A stretch of 64,000 nucleotides of DNA, from NCBI GenBank assembly GCA_905480605.1, contig CAJQRD010000038.1, positions 1 to 64,000 on the forward strand, read 5' to 3'. The notes under the pieces were generated by a model. That model worked only from the letters and a program-made list of their open reading frames with translations, was not told where the DNA came from and did not search any database. The DNA comes from an uncultured Saprospiraceae bacterium (GTDB lineage Bacteria > Bacteroidota > Bacteroidia > Chitinophagales > Saprospiraceae). Positions 26,785 through 35,905 of this stretch are shown piece after piece (position 1 is the first letter of the stretch; each line of letters begins with the position of its first letter). A program made the position numbers and the translations under genes.

Positions 26785-27074
26785 AACAAAAGAAACTTTC
26801 AATCTGTCAAGTCATAAGAAACAATTAAAATCTATAATTCAGTCCATTTTTAACTTCATAGCTGCTATTTGGGATGTCCTCAGGGGTCTAGCTTAAAATA
26901 TGAAGTTGAACTGTGTCACAAACTTCATAAAAATTGTAATATTAAATACCAGTCGGGTGTTGTTTAACAATCTATAATTACGAAACTCATTTTACTTAGG
27001 TTGAATATAGGTTGTGTTTGAGAAAAGGAGAAACAATGTAATAAAATGATAAATATATCTTAATCAACATTTAA

Positions 27075-28514
27075 CTAAAATAGAAAAGGAATAACAAATT
27101 TTGTAAACAGAATTAACAATGCCACTGATATGATATTTAAAATAAAACCTACTCGAGCCATTTGATAAACTTTAATATATCCACTCGCAAACACAATAGC
27201 ATTTGGAGGTGTTGCCATTGGCAACATAAATGCACAACTCGAAGCCATCGCTACTGGAATACAAACATGTAAGACGGGGATATTAAGGCCTGTTGCTATT
27301 CCAGCTACTACGGGCACAAATATCGCAACCAACGCCACATTACTCATGAGCTCTGTCATAAACAACATGACAAATATCAAGAGACTTATTATAACCATGA
27401 CACTTAATCCTTGATAACTTGCAATCGAATTTCCGATCAAGTCAATCAGCCCTACTTTCGCCAAAGCGCTTGCCAAAGCCAATCCTCCTCCAAATAAAAT
27501 CAAAATGCCCCATGGCAACTTTTGAGTATCTTGCCAATCCAAAATAAAGCCACCATTTTTAAAATCATGTGCAATTGTAAACATTGACAATGCGGCCATC
27601 ATACTAATACCAGTATCACTCAATGCCCAACCAAACCAATTGTTGAGTTGAACTCTGGTGATCCATAAAAAAATAGTTACTGTAAAAACTGATAAAACAA
27701 TTTTTTCCTTCTTTGAAATTTTTCCTAATTTTTGCAATTCCTTCAATATTGTTTCTGAAGCATTTTCAAGTTTCTGAAGTCGACTAGGATATATCCATTT
27801 TACAATCACCCAATAGCATATTGTTAGCATTATAATACTAAACGGCAATCCCATCATCATCCAATTCACGAAAGAAATTTGAATATTGTATTCGTTTTCA
27901 ATTATCCCTGCGAGGACTACATTTGGGGGCGTTCCAATTAAAGTCGCGATTCCACCAATATTTGCTGAAAATGCAATTCCCAACATTATACTCAGTGCAA
28001 AATTTTGATCCTTAGTTGTAAAACCATCACTGTCGTTTATAAGTAAATTGATAACTTGAAGCGCAATAGGCAACATAACAACTGTACTGGCAGTATTACT
28101 AATCCACATACTTAACAATGCCGTTGCCAACATAAAACCCAAGACAACCCGATTGGGGCTTGTCCCTGTAATTCTAATGATATTTAATGCAATTCGCTTA
28201 TGTAGGTTAACTTTTTCTAAGGCCAAAGCCATGACAAAACCACCAAAAAACAAATAAACAATATGACTTCCATAACTGGCAGAAGTTGACTTTATATCCA
28301 TTATGCCCAACAGTGGGAATAGCACCAGTGGCAACAAAGCTGATACAGAAATCGAAACAGCCTCACTCATCCACCACACAATCATCCAAGATGCCACAGC
28401 AATTACTTTTTGTGTTGCAGGGTTGACTATTGTAACCGGACAAAATAAAACTAGAAAGAACAATATAGGTCCTGCTATAAATCCAATTTTCTTATAATTT
28501 GGATAATTATTCAT
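27075..28514 (-). CDS. SLC13/DASS family sodium:dicarboxylate (or anion) symporter
   Basis: An inner-membrane transporter with about 11-12 helices. The start at 28514 (MNNYPNYKKIGFIAGP) is preferred over an upstream Met, which would add 27 residues unlike the family. The first Na+/substrate motif is intact (MWISNTASTVVMLP) and is followed by LIGTPPNVVL. The second inverted-repeat motif reads ELMSNVALVAIFVP, i.e. SNV where VcINDY-type carriers have SNT, and is followed by MATPPNAIVFASGY. 479 aa is typical. It likely imports C4-dicarboxylates or a related anion with Na+; the altered second motif makes the substrate less certain. Confidence 0.88.
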   Translation of the reverse strand: MNNYPNYKKIGFIAGPILFFLVLFCPVTIVNPATQKVIAVASWMIVWWMSEAVSISVSALLPLVLFPLLGIMDIKSTSASYGSHIVYLFFGGFVMALALEKVNLHKRIALNIIRITGTSPNRVVLGFMLATALLSMWISNTASTVVMLPIALQVINLLINDSDGFTTKDQNFALSIMLGIAFSANIGGIATLIGTPPNVVLAGIIENEYNIQISFVNWMMMGLPFSIIMLTICYWVIVKWIYPSRLQKLENASETILKELQKLGKISKKEKIVLSVFTVTIFLWITRVQLNNWFGWALSDTGISMMAALSMFTIAHDFKNGGFILDWQDTQKLPWGILILFGGGLALASALAKVGLIDLIGNSIASYQGLSVMVIISLLIFVMLFMTELMSNVALVAIFVPVVAGIATGLNIPVLHVCIPVAMASSCAFMLPMATPPNAIVFASGYIKVYQMARVGFILNIISVALLILFTKFVIPFLF

Positions 28515-28895
28515 TGTGTAAAAATAGCATTTTTTAAACTTGATGAAGTTATTACAACTACAATGTTGAACGGGGAATTTATTAAATGCGAACAAGACGA
28601 TTTTGCAGTCTTTCCACTTAAAATTTATCTCAGAAAGTTACACTAAGGTCTTTAGCTGTTCACAAAGCAAATTCACTGTGTAACTCTTTAATACTCTGAG
28701 AAACTCCGCAGGAGCAATACCTCTGTGTAACTCCCTTCTTTCCGGGAAACTCTGTAAGGGAATAAGTCGCTTTCAAAGGTTGCCCAACTAAGATTCAACA
28801 AAAAATTGACCAATGGCTTGCCAATCTCAAAATTCAGTGGACATTCCTTTCCATAGACACCGTAATTGATTAACTTGCCCTCTACTTGACTATTG
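28515..28895. repeat. Intergenic region with degenerate CTCTGTGTAACTC-like spacer repeats
   Basis: About 380 bases between divergent genes. From ~28625 to 28765 it contains variants of AGTTACACTAAGG, CACTGTGTAACTCTT, TCTGAGAAACTCCG and CTCTGTGTAACTCCC, a decayed short-repeat spacer; a related fragment (ACTAAGTTACACAGAG) occurs at about 22690. A minus-strand ORF crossing here is judged spurious. Confidence 0.4.
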
Positions 28896-29682
28896 ATGGA
28901 TTTATCACTCACATATTTGTTAATTTCAGCAGACTTGATAAGAATGCTCTTCTTTTTAGCGTCAGCCGCCATTGGATTTGCTATGGCGTGGATATTCCTT
29001 CAGGAAAAACTTAAAAAGACAGCCAAGTTGCATTCAACTTTGAAAGATTCAATGGATCGACTTGTCGATGAATACTCAGAATACAAAGTTGCTATCGATA
29101 ACAATTTAGCCGAAAAGGATGAAGAGATGTTGCGTCTTAACCAGCAGCTCAGACACAATCAAAATATGGCTGAATCTAGATATAATAAAGCCTATAATTC
29201 ACTTCAAGAAAGAGTAAATCAACTCAAAGTAGAAAATGAACATCTTAAAGCTTCAGCAATAAAGAAAAAAGATGCAATTAATCTTATTAATGATTTAAAG
29301 AGGAAACTTGCAGAATCAAAAGTTAAATTAAAAAAACAAGATTCGCTGTTGATGCAAGCCAAAAGTGAAGCTTTTCCAAGAGACAATTCTATGGTAACTC
29401 TTGGTTACAAAAACGAAATATCAAAACTAAATGATAAGATAGATAAACTTAAGAAGTTTTCACCTTCTGATGATATTAATAAGTTACTCTTTATCAATAA
29501 AAAACTAAAGAAAAAAATTAAAGAAACTAAAGGCTCAGGAAATCAACAACGCAAAGCCCAAGGCTGAAAAAATTGAATACGTAGAAACTTTAGATGTAAA
29601 AAAATTGATGGAATTAATAGAAAGTGGTAAATTGCTAAAACGTCGCAAAACTACTGTACTTTCTAAAAATGAAGGAGAATAA
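28896..29682 (+). pseudogene. Membrane-anchored coiled-coil protein, frameshifted at an A7 run
   Basis: ATG at 28896 starts MDLSLTYLLISADLIRMLFF; an N-terminal transmembrane helix (~1-35) is followed by a long charged coiled coil (LHSTLKDSMDRLVDEYSEYK, YNSLQERVNQLKVENEHLK) to about residue 205. After the A7 run at 29511-29517 the frame ends in a short tail at 29567, but the +1 frame stays open and protein-like (AQEINNAKPKAEKIEYVETL, DVKKLMELIESGKLLKRRK) to TAA at 29680. An A6 run would give one 261-aa protein. The last 14 bases overlap the start of the next gene, as expected if the long form is right. Function unknown. Confidence 0.6.
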
Positions 29683-30256
29683 AATACTTGCTTACTTAAC
29701 CAAGCACGAGCAATGGTCAGAATCCCTGATGGAGATCAGACAGGTTTTATTAAAAACAGAATTAACGGAAACAGTTAAATGGGGCATGCCTGTTTATACT
29801 ATCAATGGTAAAAATGTCGTAGGCATATCTGGATTTAAATATCATTTCGGCTTATGGTTTTATCAAGGTATCTTTTTACAAGATAAAAAGAATATACTTG
29901 TTAACGCTCAAGAGGGCAAAACAAAAGCAATGCGGCATATGCGCTTCTCTGAAGTTGGCAGTCTTGACAAAAAACTAATCCTATCTTACATAAAAGAAGC
30001 CATTCAAAATGCAAAAGATGGTAAGGAAGTAAAACCCGAATCGCAAAAAATACAAATGCCTAGAGTTTTAAAAGATGCGCTCAAAAACAACCCTGACCTT
30101 AAATTAAAATTTGGAAATTTTACTACTGCTCGCCAAAAAGAATTCTTCGATTATATAGGCAGTGCCAAACGTGAGTCCACTCAATTGAGCCGATTGGAAA
30201 AAAGTATTGTACTTATAAATAAAGGTGAGACTCCAAATGATAAGTATAGAAATTAG
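29669..30256 (+). CDS. YdeI/OmpD-associated family protein (DUF1801 plus C-terminal YdeI domain)
   Basis: A 195-residue cytoplasmic protein. The first ~110 residues are a DUF1801 domain (LTETVKWGMPVYTINGKNVV, FKYHFGLWFYQG) and the last ~75 a YdeI-type domain (LKFGNFTTARQKEFFDYI, then SAKRESTQLSRLEKSI). The family function is unknown. The ATG lies inside the end of the restored reading frame of the coiled-coil gene, so the two are probably co-transcribed. Thirty bases after its stop lies the truncated end of a histidine-kinase pseudogene on the opposite strand. Confidence 0.85.
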   Translation: MKENKILAYLTKHEQWSESLMEIRQVLLKTELTETVKWGMPVYTINGKNVVGISGFKYHFGLWFYQGIFLQDKKNILVNAQEGKTKAMRHMRFSEVGSLDKKLILSYIKEAIQNAKDGKEVKPESQKIQMPRVLKDALKNNPDLKLKFGNFTTARQKEFFDYIGSAKRESTQLSRLEKSIVLINKGETPNDKYRN

Positions 30257-30285
30257 CAAAAGGGATGTAGTGTAATACGGTGTAT

Positions 30286-31047
30286 TTTAACTCTATGGTG
30301 TATTTCTCTAAGAAAGGTGTCTTTTTCATCCAATACTGTTTTTATAACTGCATTTTGTGAGTGAACCTTCTTATACAACCTAAATATAAAGATAGATAGC
30401 AATCCAAAAGTAATATTTCTTGTCTTTTTTAAGATATGGAATTGCTTTAATATAATAATCTATAGCCTTGTGCCTTGAACCGAAAATATATTCAATCCCA
30501 CCATACGCATTATAGATATTACCTAGAATTAAAGTATCCCATTCTATTGCTGCCAACCTTAATGATTCATTGATAAAAAAATAGGTTTTGTCTTTATCAG
30601 GAACTCCTAAGTACTGAGCTGCCAGTCTCAAATAATACCTTAATTTAACTTAGTTGGTAGAATATTCAAATGCAATTAATTTTTCAAAGAGTTTCTTTGA
30701 ACTATCAAAATCACCAAGCATCGTGGTAGTTTCGGCTCTAGCCATCTTAAAATTGACATAATGGCTATAATGTCTGCTATTTAAAAAATAAGATTCTGCC
30801 TCATTTAGAACAATCAATGTAGAATCTATATTCATTCTATTTATATAGCAGAATTGCAAGTGCTCGTATATATAAGAAATACTGTCTATTGGGGTGTTTC
30901 TTCTCCTTTAAAAAAAATAATGAATTGCTGAATTCTTCGATAGCCTTTGGGTAATTGCCCTTCTTATAATTCTACATAGCAAGGCTTATCAAGAGTACCT
31001 AAAAGTATGGTACCTAAAACTAAAATCGACTGCAAAAATATGTACAT
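30286..31047 (-). pseudogene. Remnant of a TPR sensor histidine kinase (HisKA_2 type), cut at the H-box
   Basis: Pieces in three frames join into one protein. MYIFLQSILVLGTILLG (signal-like, ATG 31045-31047) leads to YKKGNYPKAIEEFSNSLFF, then INRMNIDSTLIVLNEAESYF, FKMARAETTTMLGDFDSSKK, LRLAAQYLGVPDKDKTYFFI and HKAIDYYIKAIPYLKK, i.e. a run of TPR-like helices. In yet another frame there follows SQNAVIKTVLDEKDTFLREI-HHRVK. This is the H-box of HisKA_2 kinases (LREIHHRVKNN). Homology ends right after HHRVK, at 30286, and the whole ATP-binding half is missing; the YdeI gene's 3' end begins 30 bases away. Several frameshifts and stops confirm decay. The adjacent NarL-type regulator is not the usual HisKA_2 partner. 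Confidence 0.65.
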
Positions 31048-31227
31048 CTACCTAATAATTAAGGTTTTATATAGATAATATAGCTAAAATACAGACGAAA
31101 ATTAGATTTATAGGATTTTTGAACGATTACAGTGGTTAAACTGAATGATTGGGGGATGTATTTCAATGTCATAGTGCCTTTACAGACAAAGTAGTGTAAT
31201 TAAATTAAAGTACTATTCACTTAAGTT

Positions 31228-31887
31228 TTATCCCTCCTCCTTTGGAATTAAATTATTCTCCATTGCAATCCTAACCAATCCTGCTGTATTTCTTGCATTA
31301 AGCTTCGCCAATAAGTTTGACCTGTGTGATTCTACAGTCTTTAAGGATATAAATAGTTGGTCTGCAATTTCTTGTGTTGTAAATTCCTTCATAATAAGAC
31401 CCAATACCTCTGTCTCTCTTCTTGAGATCTTTGGCAATTCAGGCTGTGACTTTTTAGATGCTGTGCGCTGCTTCATCAAGCCCTTCATTATAGTTTGTGT
31501 TACATCATCACTAAAATATGATTTGCCAGACAAAACAGTATCTATGGCTAGGAACAGCTCTTCACGTCCTGTATTTTTTAAGATGTAGCCCATCGCTCCA
31601 TTGTTTAATATCTCAGTAACAAAACTTTCTTCATTAAACATTGAAATGGCAAGTACCTTGGTAGATTTAAAATTGGCTGTGACTTCTTTACAGACATCGA
31701 TACCACTCATTCCTGGTAAGTTTACATCAAGCAATAATATATCAACAGTATTACTTTTAAGAAAGTCAATGACGCTAGGTCCATCCAAACACCGACCGAC
31801 AACTTTTATGGAATCCTCATTTTTCAATATTGACGCAATACCATCAGCAAACATAGCATGATCATCAGCAATTAAAATATTAGTCAT
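31228..31887 (-). CDS. NarL/FixJ-family response regulator
   Basis: A two-domain regulator: a receiver (IADDHAMFADGI, the phospho-acceptor in DILLLDVNLPG near residue 55, conserved Lys in YILKNTG near 107) and a C-terminal LuxR-type HTH (SRRETEVLGLIMKEFTTQEI, then SLKTVESHRSNLL). 219 aa is typical. Its most likely cognate kinase is the divergent TPR-HisKA_3 kinase at 32467, a common pairing in Bacteroidota. A GC palindrome (TGGGGG-TATC-CCCCCA) lies 64 bases upstream of its start, a candidate binding site for this regulator. Confidence 0.92.
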   Translation of the reverse strand: MTNILIADDHAMFADGIASILKNEDSIKVVGRCLDGPSVIDFLKSNTVDILLLDVNLPGMSGIDVCKEVTANFKSTKVLAISMFNEESFVTEILNNGAMGYILKNTGREELFLAIDTVLSGKSYFSDDVTQTIMKGLMKQRTASKKSQPELPKISRRETEVLGLIMKEFTTQEIADQLFISLKTVESHRSNLLAKLNARNTAGLVRIAMENNLIPKEEG

Positions 31888-31950
31888 AGGTTAATTTATA
31901 ATTTGCAATTAAGGTTTTGTAAAGATATGGTATTAATAGCGGAAAAAAAT

Positions 31951-31966
31951 TGGGGGTATCCCCCCA
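31951..31966. promoter_or_regulatory. G/C palindrome TGGGGGTATCCCCCCA, candidate operator
   Basis: 6-bp arms TGGGGG/CCCCCA around TATC, standing out in very AT-rich sequence 64 bases upstream of the NarL-type regulator start. Half-sites TTGGGGGAT recur at 18472-18480 (upstream of the S74 gene) and 31149-31157. Confidence 0.45.
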
Positions 31967-32315
31967 TATACGATTGGGTGAATACAATGATGGATTTTAA
32001 TCCAAAGAATTAGACCTTTACATTATGTTACTTAGTTAACAGTGCTTGATGAAAGCATCACACAAATATTTTCTAGAATAGTTTAGTTGGTTTTTTCGGA
32101 ATTCTAGGTTAGTTAATACGATTGAGATCGGGATAGTCGGGTGCTTTATGAGAAACTGTTAAAGTTATACCCCATTTGCCAAAGATAAATCCCGGTTTCT
32201 TTTTTAATTAATACCAGAAATACCACTTTATCATATAAATGTCAATCCAGCATTACTTTATGTTCCCAAAAACTTAAAGATTAACTCATTGGGATTGACT
32301 ATTGCAAAATTGAAG

Positions 32316-32350
32316 AAGCTCTCATAAAGATGAGAGCTTTTTTTTTTTCT
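32316..32350 (+). terminator. Orphan intrinsic terminator
   Basis: A perfect 10-bp stem AAGCTCTCAT/ATGAGAGCTT with AAAG loop followed by more than ten T. No ORF precedes it on this strand for over 400 bases. It lies 117 bases upstream of the kinase start. Confidence 0.8.
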
Positions 32351-32466
32351 CCTATGAAGTTACTAAAGACATAGATATATAGAAACTTAGAACCTTGCTA
32401 TGACTCACATCTTTATCTTATATTTATCACTACTTTGATTTATATGCGATTAATTCCCTGAATAGA

Positions 32467-34239
32467 ATGCCAAATATTTACCATATACTCATCACTTTTT
32501 GTTTTTGCTTTTATTGTACCAATACATTTGCTCAAAAAAATGAAACCTACGACAACTTTAATGAGCAACTTAATATCGCTAGAAAAAACAAAGACTTCAA
32601 AAAACTAGCTGATACATATGCTTCTTTCGCTCAGTTTGAAGAAGAAAGCAGAAGGAATTATGAACGTTCATTTGAATATCTTTCCAGGGCCTTAGAGTAC
32701 TACAAAGTTGTTAAAGACACTCTAAGTATTCGAAACACTGAATTTGATATAGCAAGACACCTTATTGAAAACGGCATGTATGGTGATGCTTTTGACGCTT
32801 TTGAAGAATTAAAACTATACTTCACTGCTGTAGATGATAAAAAAAAGATGTCAGAAGTTGAACTTCAATTGTTCAAGATTTATTTTGAAAAATTAGATAT
32901 TAAAAAAGCAAAAGCTTCTTTAGATTTAGTCTCAAAATACTTAAATGAAATTGACAATCAACCCTTACGGATTCGTTATTTGATAGAACGCATCAAATAC
33001 TTTCAATTCTCTCAAGAATATGAAAATGCGCTTAACCTTGCTAATATTTGTATTGAAGAAAGTATAATTGCTGATAAGACACTTGACCATGCCACTTGTC
33101 TTGCACTTAGAGGAAACCTCAGTCTCATTAAGAGTCAAGACACACTGGCTATCAACGATTATTTGAATGCGTTAAGTTATTTAAATGAAATACCATATAG
33201 TAAAAACAGGCTCGAAATATATGAAAATTTAGCCGTGGCTTACAAGAAATTAGAGGATTATCAATCTGCTTACATATACCGCTTAAAATACGCAAAATTA
33301 CAAGATTCTATTTTAAATGAAAATAGAGTTATTGCAGTAAATAATGTTACATATAAATTTGAGACGCGTCAAAAAAATACTGAAAACGAGTTACTCAAAA
33401 AAGAAAAAGCTTTCGCTCAAGAATCCAACCAACAGAAAAACAGAGCATTGACTGTATTGATAATTGCATTAGCTGGATTACTTTTTGGTATATATTATAT
33501 AATAAGATTTTATAGAGAAAAGATTAACACAGCAACAATCATTGAAGAACAAAATAATAAAATCAACGAACAAAAAATCAATGAGCTGCAGGATAAAATG
33601 CAAATCAATTCAATGCAATCGATGATTCAAGGACAAGAAATTGAGAGGGAACGCATTGCAAAAGATTTACATGACAGCCTTGGTGGCTTATTATCTACCA
33701 TTAAACTACAAGTCGATAATATTAGAAATAAGGAATCAAACATCAATATGTTGCCCGCTTTTAAAAATGCAACCTCATTGATAGATACAGCTGTTTCAGA
33801 AGTAAGAACTATATCTCAGAATCTTCAACCAGGTGCTTTAAGCAGACTGGGTCTTATTCCTGCGCTTAAAGATCTTTTAAATAGATATGACAGTGAACAA
33901 GGGCCAGAAATAATATTTCAACACTTTGATATTCCAACGGATATAGATCAAACAATCTCCCTTAGTATCTACCGCATTATACAAGAGATACTCAACAATG
34001 CCATCAAACACGCAAACGCTAATGAAATCTTACTTCAACTTAACCAAGAAGCTGATGAAATCATAATCCATATCGAAGATGATGGCATTGGGTTTAACGT
34101 CAAAGGTAACTATAAAAGCATGGGCCTTAAAAACATCAAATCAAGAGTTAACTACATGAAAGGTACTATTGAAATAGATTCCAGACTCAACGAAGGTACT
34201 TCATACTTAATACACCTCAATATCAAAGAACACTTATAA
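32467..34239 (+). CDS. TPR-containing sensor histidine kinase (HisKA_3 type)
   Basis: A 590-residue sensor kinase. The signal-peptide-like start (MPNIYHILITFCFCFYCTNT) leads to a periplasmic TPR-like helical region (~30-290), one transmembrane helix (ALTVLIIALAGLLFGIYYII, ~330-350), a coiled linker, the dimerisation H-box RERIAKDLHDSLGGLLSTIK with His near residue 402, and a C-terminal ATPase domain (YRIIQEILNNAIKHANANEI N-box, IEDDGIGF G1 box, MGLKNIKSRV). This is the NarX/DesK-like architecture usually paired with NarL regulators; the divergent regulator at 31228-31887 is the obvious partner. Signal unknown. Confidence 0.92.
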   Translation: MPNIYHILITFCFCFYCTNTFAQKNETYDNFNEQLNIARKNKDFKKLADTYASFAQFEEESRRNYERSFEYLSRALEYYKVVKDTLSIRNTEFDIARHLIENGMYGDAFDAFEELKLYFTAVDDKKKMSEVELQLFKIYFEKLDIKKAKASLDLVSKYLNEIDNQPLRIRYLIERIKYFQFSQEYENALNLANICIEESIIADKTLDHATCLALRGNLSLIKSQDTLAINDYLNALSYLNEIPYSKNRLEIYENLAVAYKKLEDYQSAYIYRLKYAKLQDSILNENRVIAVNNVTYKFETRQKNTENELLKKEKAFAQESNQQKNRALTVLIIALAGLLFGIYYIIRFYREKINTATIIEEQNNKINEQKINELQDKMQINSMQSMIQGQEIERERIAKDLHDSLGGLLSTIKLQVDNIRNKESNINMLPAFKNATSLIDTAVSEVRTISQNLQPGALSRLGLIPALKDLLNRYDSEQGPEIIFQHFDIPTDIDQTISLSIYRIIQEILNNAIKHANANEILLQLNQEADEIIIHIEDDGIGFNVKGNYKSMGLKNIKSRVNYMKGTIEIDSRLNEGTSYLIHLNIKEHL

Positions 34240-34254
34240 GCTAACGCTTCGCTA

Positions 34255-35157
34255 ATGGTTGAATTAAATATCCCAAGTCCAGTGCAATATATTGACTCCA
34301 TCAATAATGTAAACCTTTACATAAAACGTGAAGACTTAATTCATTCATCATTTGGCGGAAATAAATGGCGTAAACTCAAATATAATCTACAAGAATACAA
34401 GGATAAGAATCACAAAACTTTAATCACATTCGGTGGTGCTTTTTCCAATCATATTGCCGCAACAGCAAGCATTTGCAATCATTACAACCTTCCTTCAGTT
34501 GGAATAATTCGCGGTACCTATGAGGATGAAAATAATCCAACGTTAAATCTGGCAAAAGAAAATGGTATGCAATTATATCATGTGCCCAAATTGGAATATA
34601 AACTTAAGAGTGATAGTTCTGAAATAAAAGAAATAATCTCAAATTATCCCAGTCCCCTTATTGTTCCAGAAGGAGGAAGCAATGAACTTGCAAAAACTGG
34701 TGTGATGGAGATGATAAATGAATTCGAAGAGGAGATTCTATTTGATCATATTATTGTGTCAGCGGGAACAGGAATGACTGCCAGTGGAATCATTGAAGCA
34801 TCAAATGAAAAATCAAAAATTTGGATTGTCAATGTACTGCGCAATGAATCACTTGAGAAAACCATTTCTAATGGACTAAAAGTCAAAAAGAATAACTGGG
34901 AAGTATTAAGTTCTTATGATTTTGGCGGATATGCAAAAGTTCCTAATGAATTAAAGCAATTTGCAAATAATTTTTATGAAAAATATCAAATTATACTTGA
35001 TCCCATTTATACATCAAAAATGATGTTTGCTACCTTAGATATGATTCAAACAAACAAATTTACAGAAGGTGTAAATATTTTGGCAATTCACACCGGAGGA
35101 CTACAAGGAATAGAAGGATTTGAGTATGTTACAAAATCAAATTGGATCATCAAATAA
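34255..35157 (+). CDS. PLP-dependent ACC deaminase/D-cysteine desulfhydrase family enzyme
   Basis: A fold-type II pyridoxal-phosphate enzyme of about 300 aa. The Schiff-base lysine lies in SSFGGNKWRKLKY near residue 37, the Ser/Asn pair that stacks on the substrate in TFGGAFSNHIAATA near 66-79, and the phosphate-binding glycine loop in VSAGTGMTASGI near 177. The C-terminus has IHTGGLQGI. Family members deaminate 1-aminocyclopropane-1-carboxylate or desulfhydrate D-cysteine; by length and context the D-cysteine-type activity is more likely, but this was not decided from active-site residues. It begins 15 bases after the kinase stop and so may be co-transcribed with it. Confidence 0.8.
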   Translation: MVELNIPSPVQYIDSINNVNLYIKREDLIHSSFGGNKWRKLKYNLQEYKDKNHKTLITFGGAFSNHIAATASICNHYNLPSVGIIRGTYEDENNPTLNLAKENGMQLYHVPKLEYKLKSDSSEIKEIISNYPSPLIVPEGGSNELAKTGVMEMINEFEEEILFDHIIVSAGTGMTASGIIEASNEKSKIWIVNVLRNESLEKTISNGLKVKKNNWEVLSSYDFGGYAKVPNELKQFANNFYEKYQIILDPIYTSKMMFATLDMIQTNKFTEGVNILAIHTGGLQGIEGFEYVTKSNWIIK

Positions 35158-35171
35158 TATAATTTCTAATT

Positions 35172-35783
35172 CTAGTTTAGAATCAACTTATATGAATATG
35201 TTTCTTCTTTATTTTTTAAATTTAAAAATAGCATTGACTCATTTCTGAGAACATCAATAACATCAACTGCCTCACCACTTTGAACAACTTGTCCCAGAGA
35301 ATTAAAAACTTCAAAATAGTAAGATATTCTTTCCGCGTTTTTTACAAAGAATCGATTTGAAAAATTTGGATTGGGAAATACTATCGGCCTGTTCTTCTCA
35401 GGTTCTGCAACACTAGAAGTAATACATTTAACCAATTCTCTATCAGTAAAAAACAACATGCGATTTTCACAACTGTCAGACACCAATTCAACAAACATAG
35501 TGTCATTTACAATTGAAAAAAGATATAAACCAGCTACGGTGTCAGAACATGCGGATCCTGGATGATCTATTAAAGTCAAAGTGTCTTGATGGATTGAATA
35601 TGTCGAAATATCTAATCGCTCATTACCAATGATAAGGTTTAGAGAATCTGTAGTAAATTCAACAATAATGTTAGAATTGTTAAATGTTGTCTTCCATTTT
35701 GTTTGTTCCAATTCTTGGCCATTCAAGTAAAACGAACATAAAAGCACGCAAAAAAAACTCAATAATCTATATACAGTCTTCAT
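35172..35783 (-). CDS. Secreted protein with T9SS C-terminal sorting domain
   Basis: The start at 35783 gives MKTVYRLLSFFCVLLCSFYL as signal peptide; a Met five codons earlier is possible. The ~100-residue mature domain is a small beta-sandwich or lipocalin-like unit (LEQTKWKTTFNNSNIIVEFT, then SIHQDTLTLIDHPGSA) with two cysteines. From about 135 the T9SS sorting domain follows: PIVFPNPNFSNRFFVKN, FEVFNSLGQVVQSG, ending YSYKLILN. Exported through the type IX system. I do not recognise the N-terminal domain. Convergent with the PLP enzyme (14 bases between the stops). Confidence 0.7.
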   Translation of the reverse strand: MKTVYRLLSFFCVLLCSFYLNGQELEQTKWKTTFNNSNIIVEFTTDSLNLIIGNERLDISTYSIHQDTLTLIDHPGSACSDTVAGLYLFSIVNDTMFVELVSDSCENRMLFFTDRELVKCITSSVAEPEKNRPIVFPNPNFSNRFFVKNAERISYYFEVFNSLGQVVQSGEAVDVIDVLRNESMLFLNLKNKEETYSYKLILN

Positions 35784-35856
35784 TTTGACATTTTTCATGT
35801 AAAGTATCTTTCCAAATTAAAAAATCATCACTTTAGATTAAAAAGAATATTTTATT

Positions 35857-35875
35857 TATATATATATATATATAT
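35857..35875. repeat. (TA)9 dinucleotide tract upstream of the metalloprotease gene
   Basis: An uninterrupted TA run starting 49 bases upstream of the ATG at 35906, in the region where the promoter should be. Confidence 0.7.
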
Positions 35876-35905
35876 TGATTTCCTAGTAGTCCAAAAATAA
35901 ATTAA

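Larger units (their letters stand above)
31888..32466. other. Divergent regulator/kinase intergenic region
   Basis: 579 bases with no ORF. It contains the G/C palindrome at 31951-31966 near the regulator start, and a strong plus-strand terminator at 32316-32350 that does not follow any gene. A short unannotated plus-strand transcript (small RNA or terminated leader) could lie between ~32000 and 32350. Confidence 0.4.

Noticed and set aside
28688-28972. Minus-strand ORF of 94 codons overlapping the start of the coiled-coil gene
   Set aside because: It runs through degenerate CTCTGTGTAACTC-type repeats and the 5' end of a better gene, with no recognisable domain.
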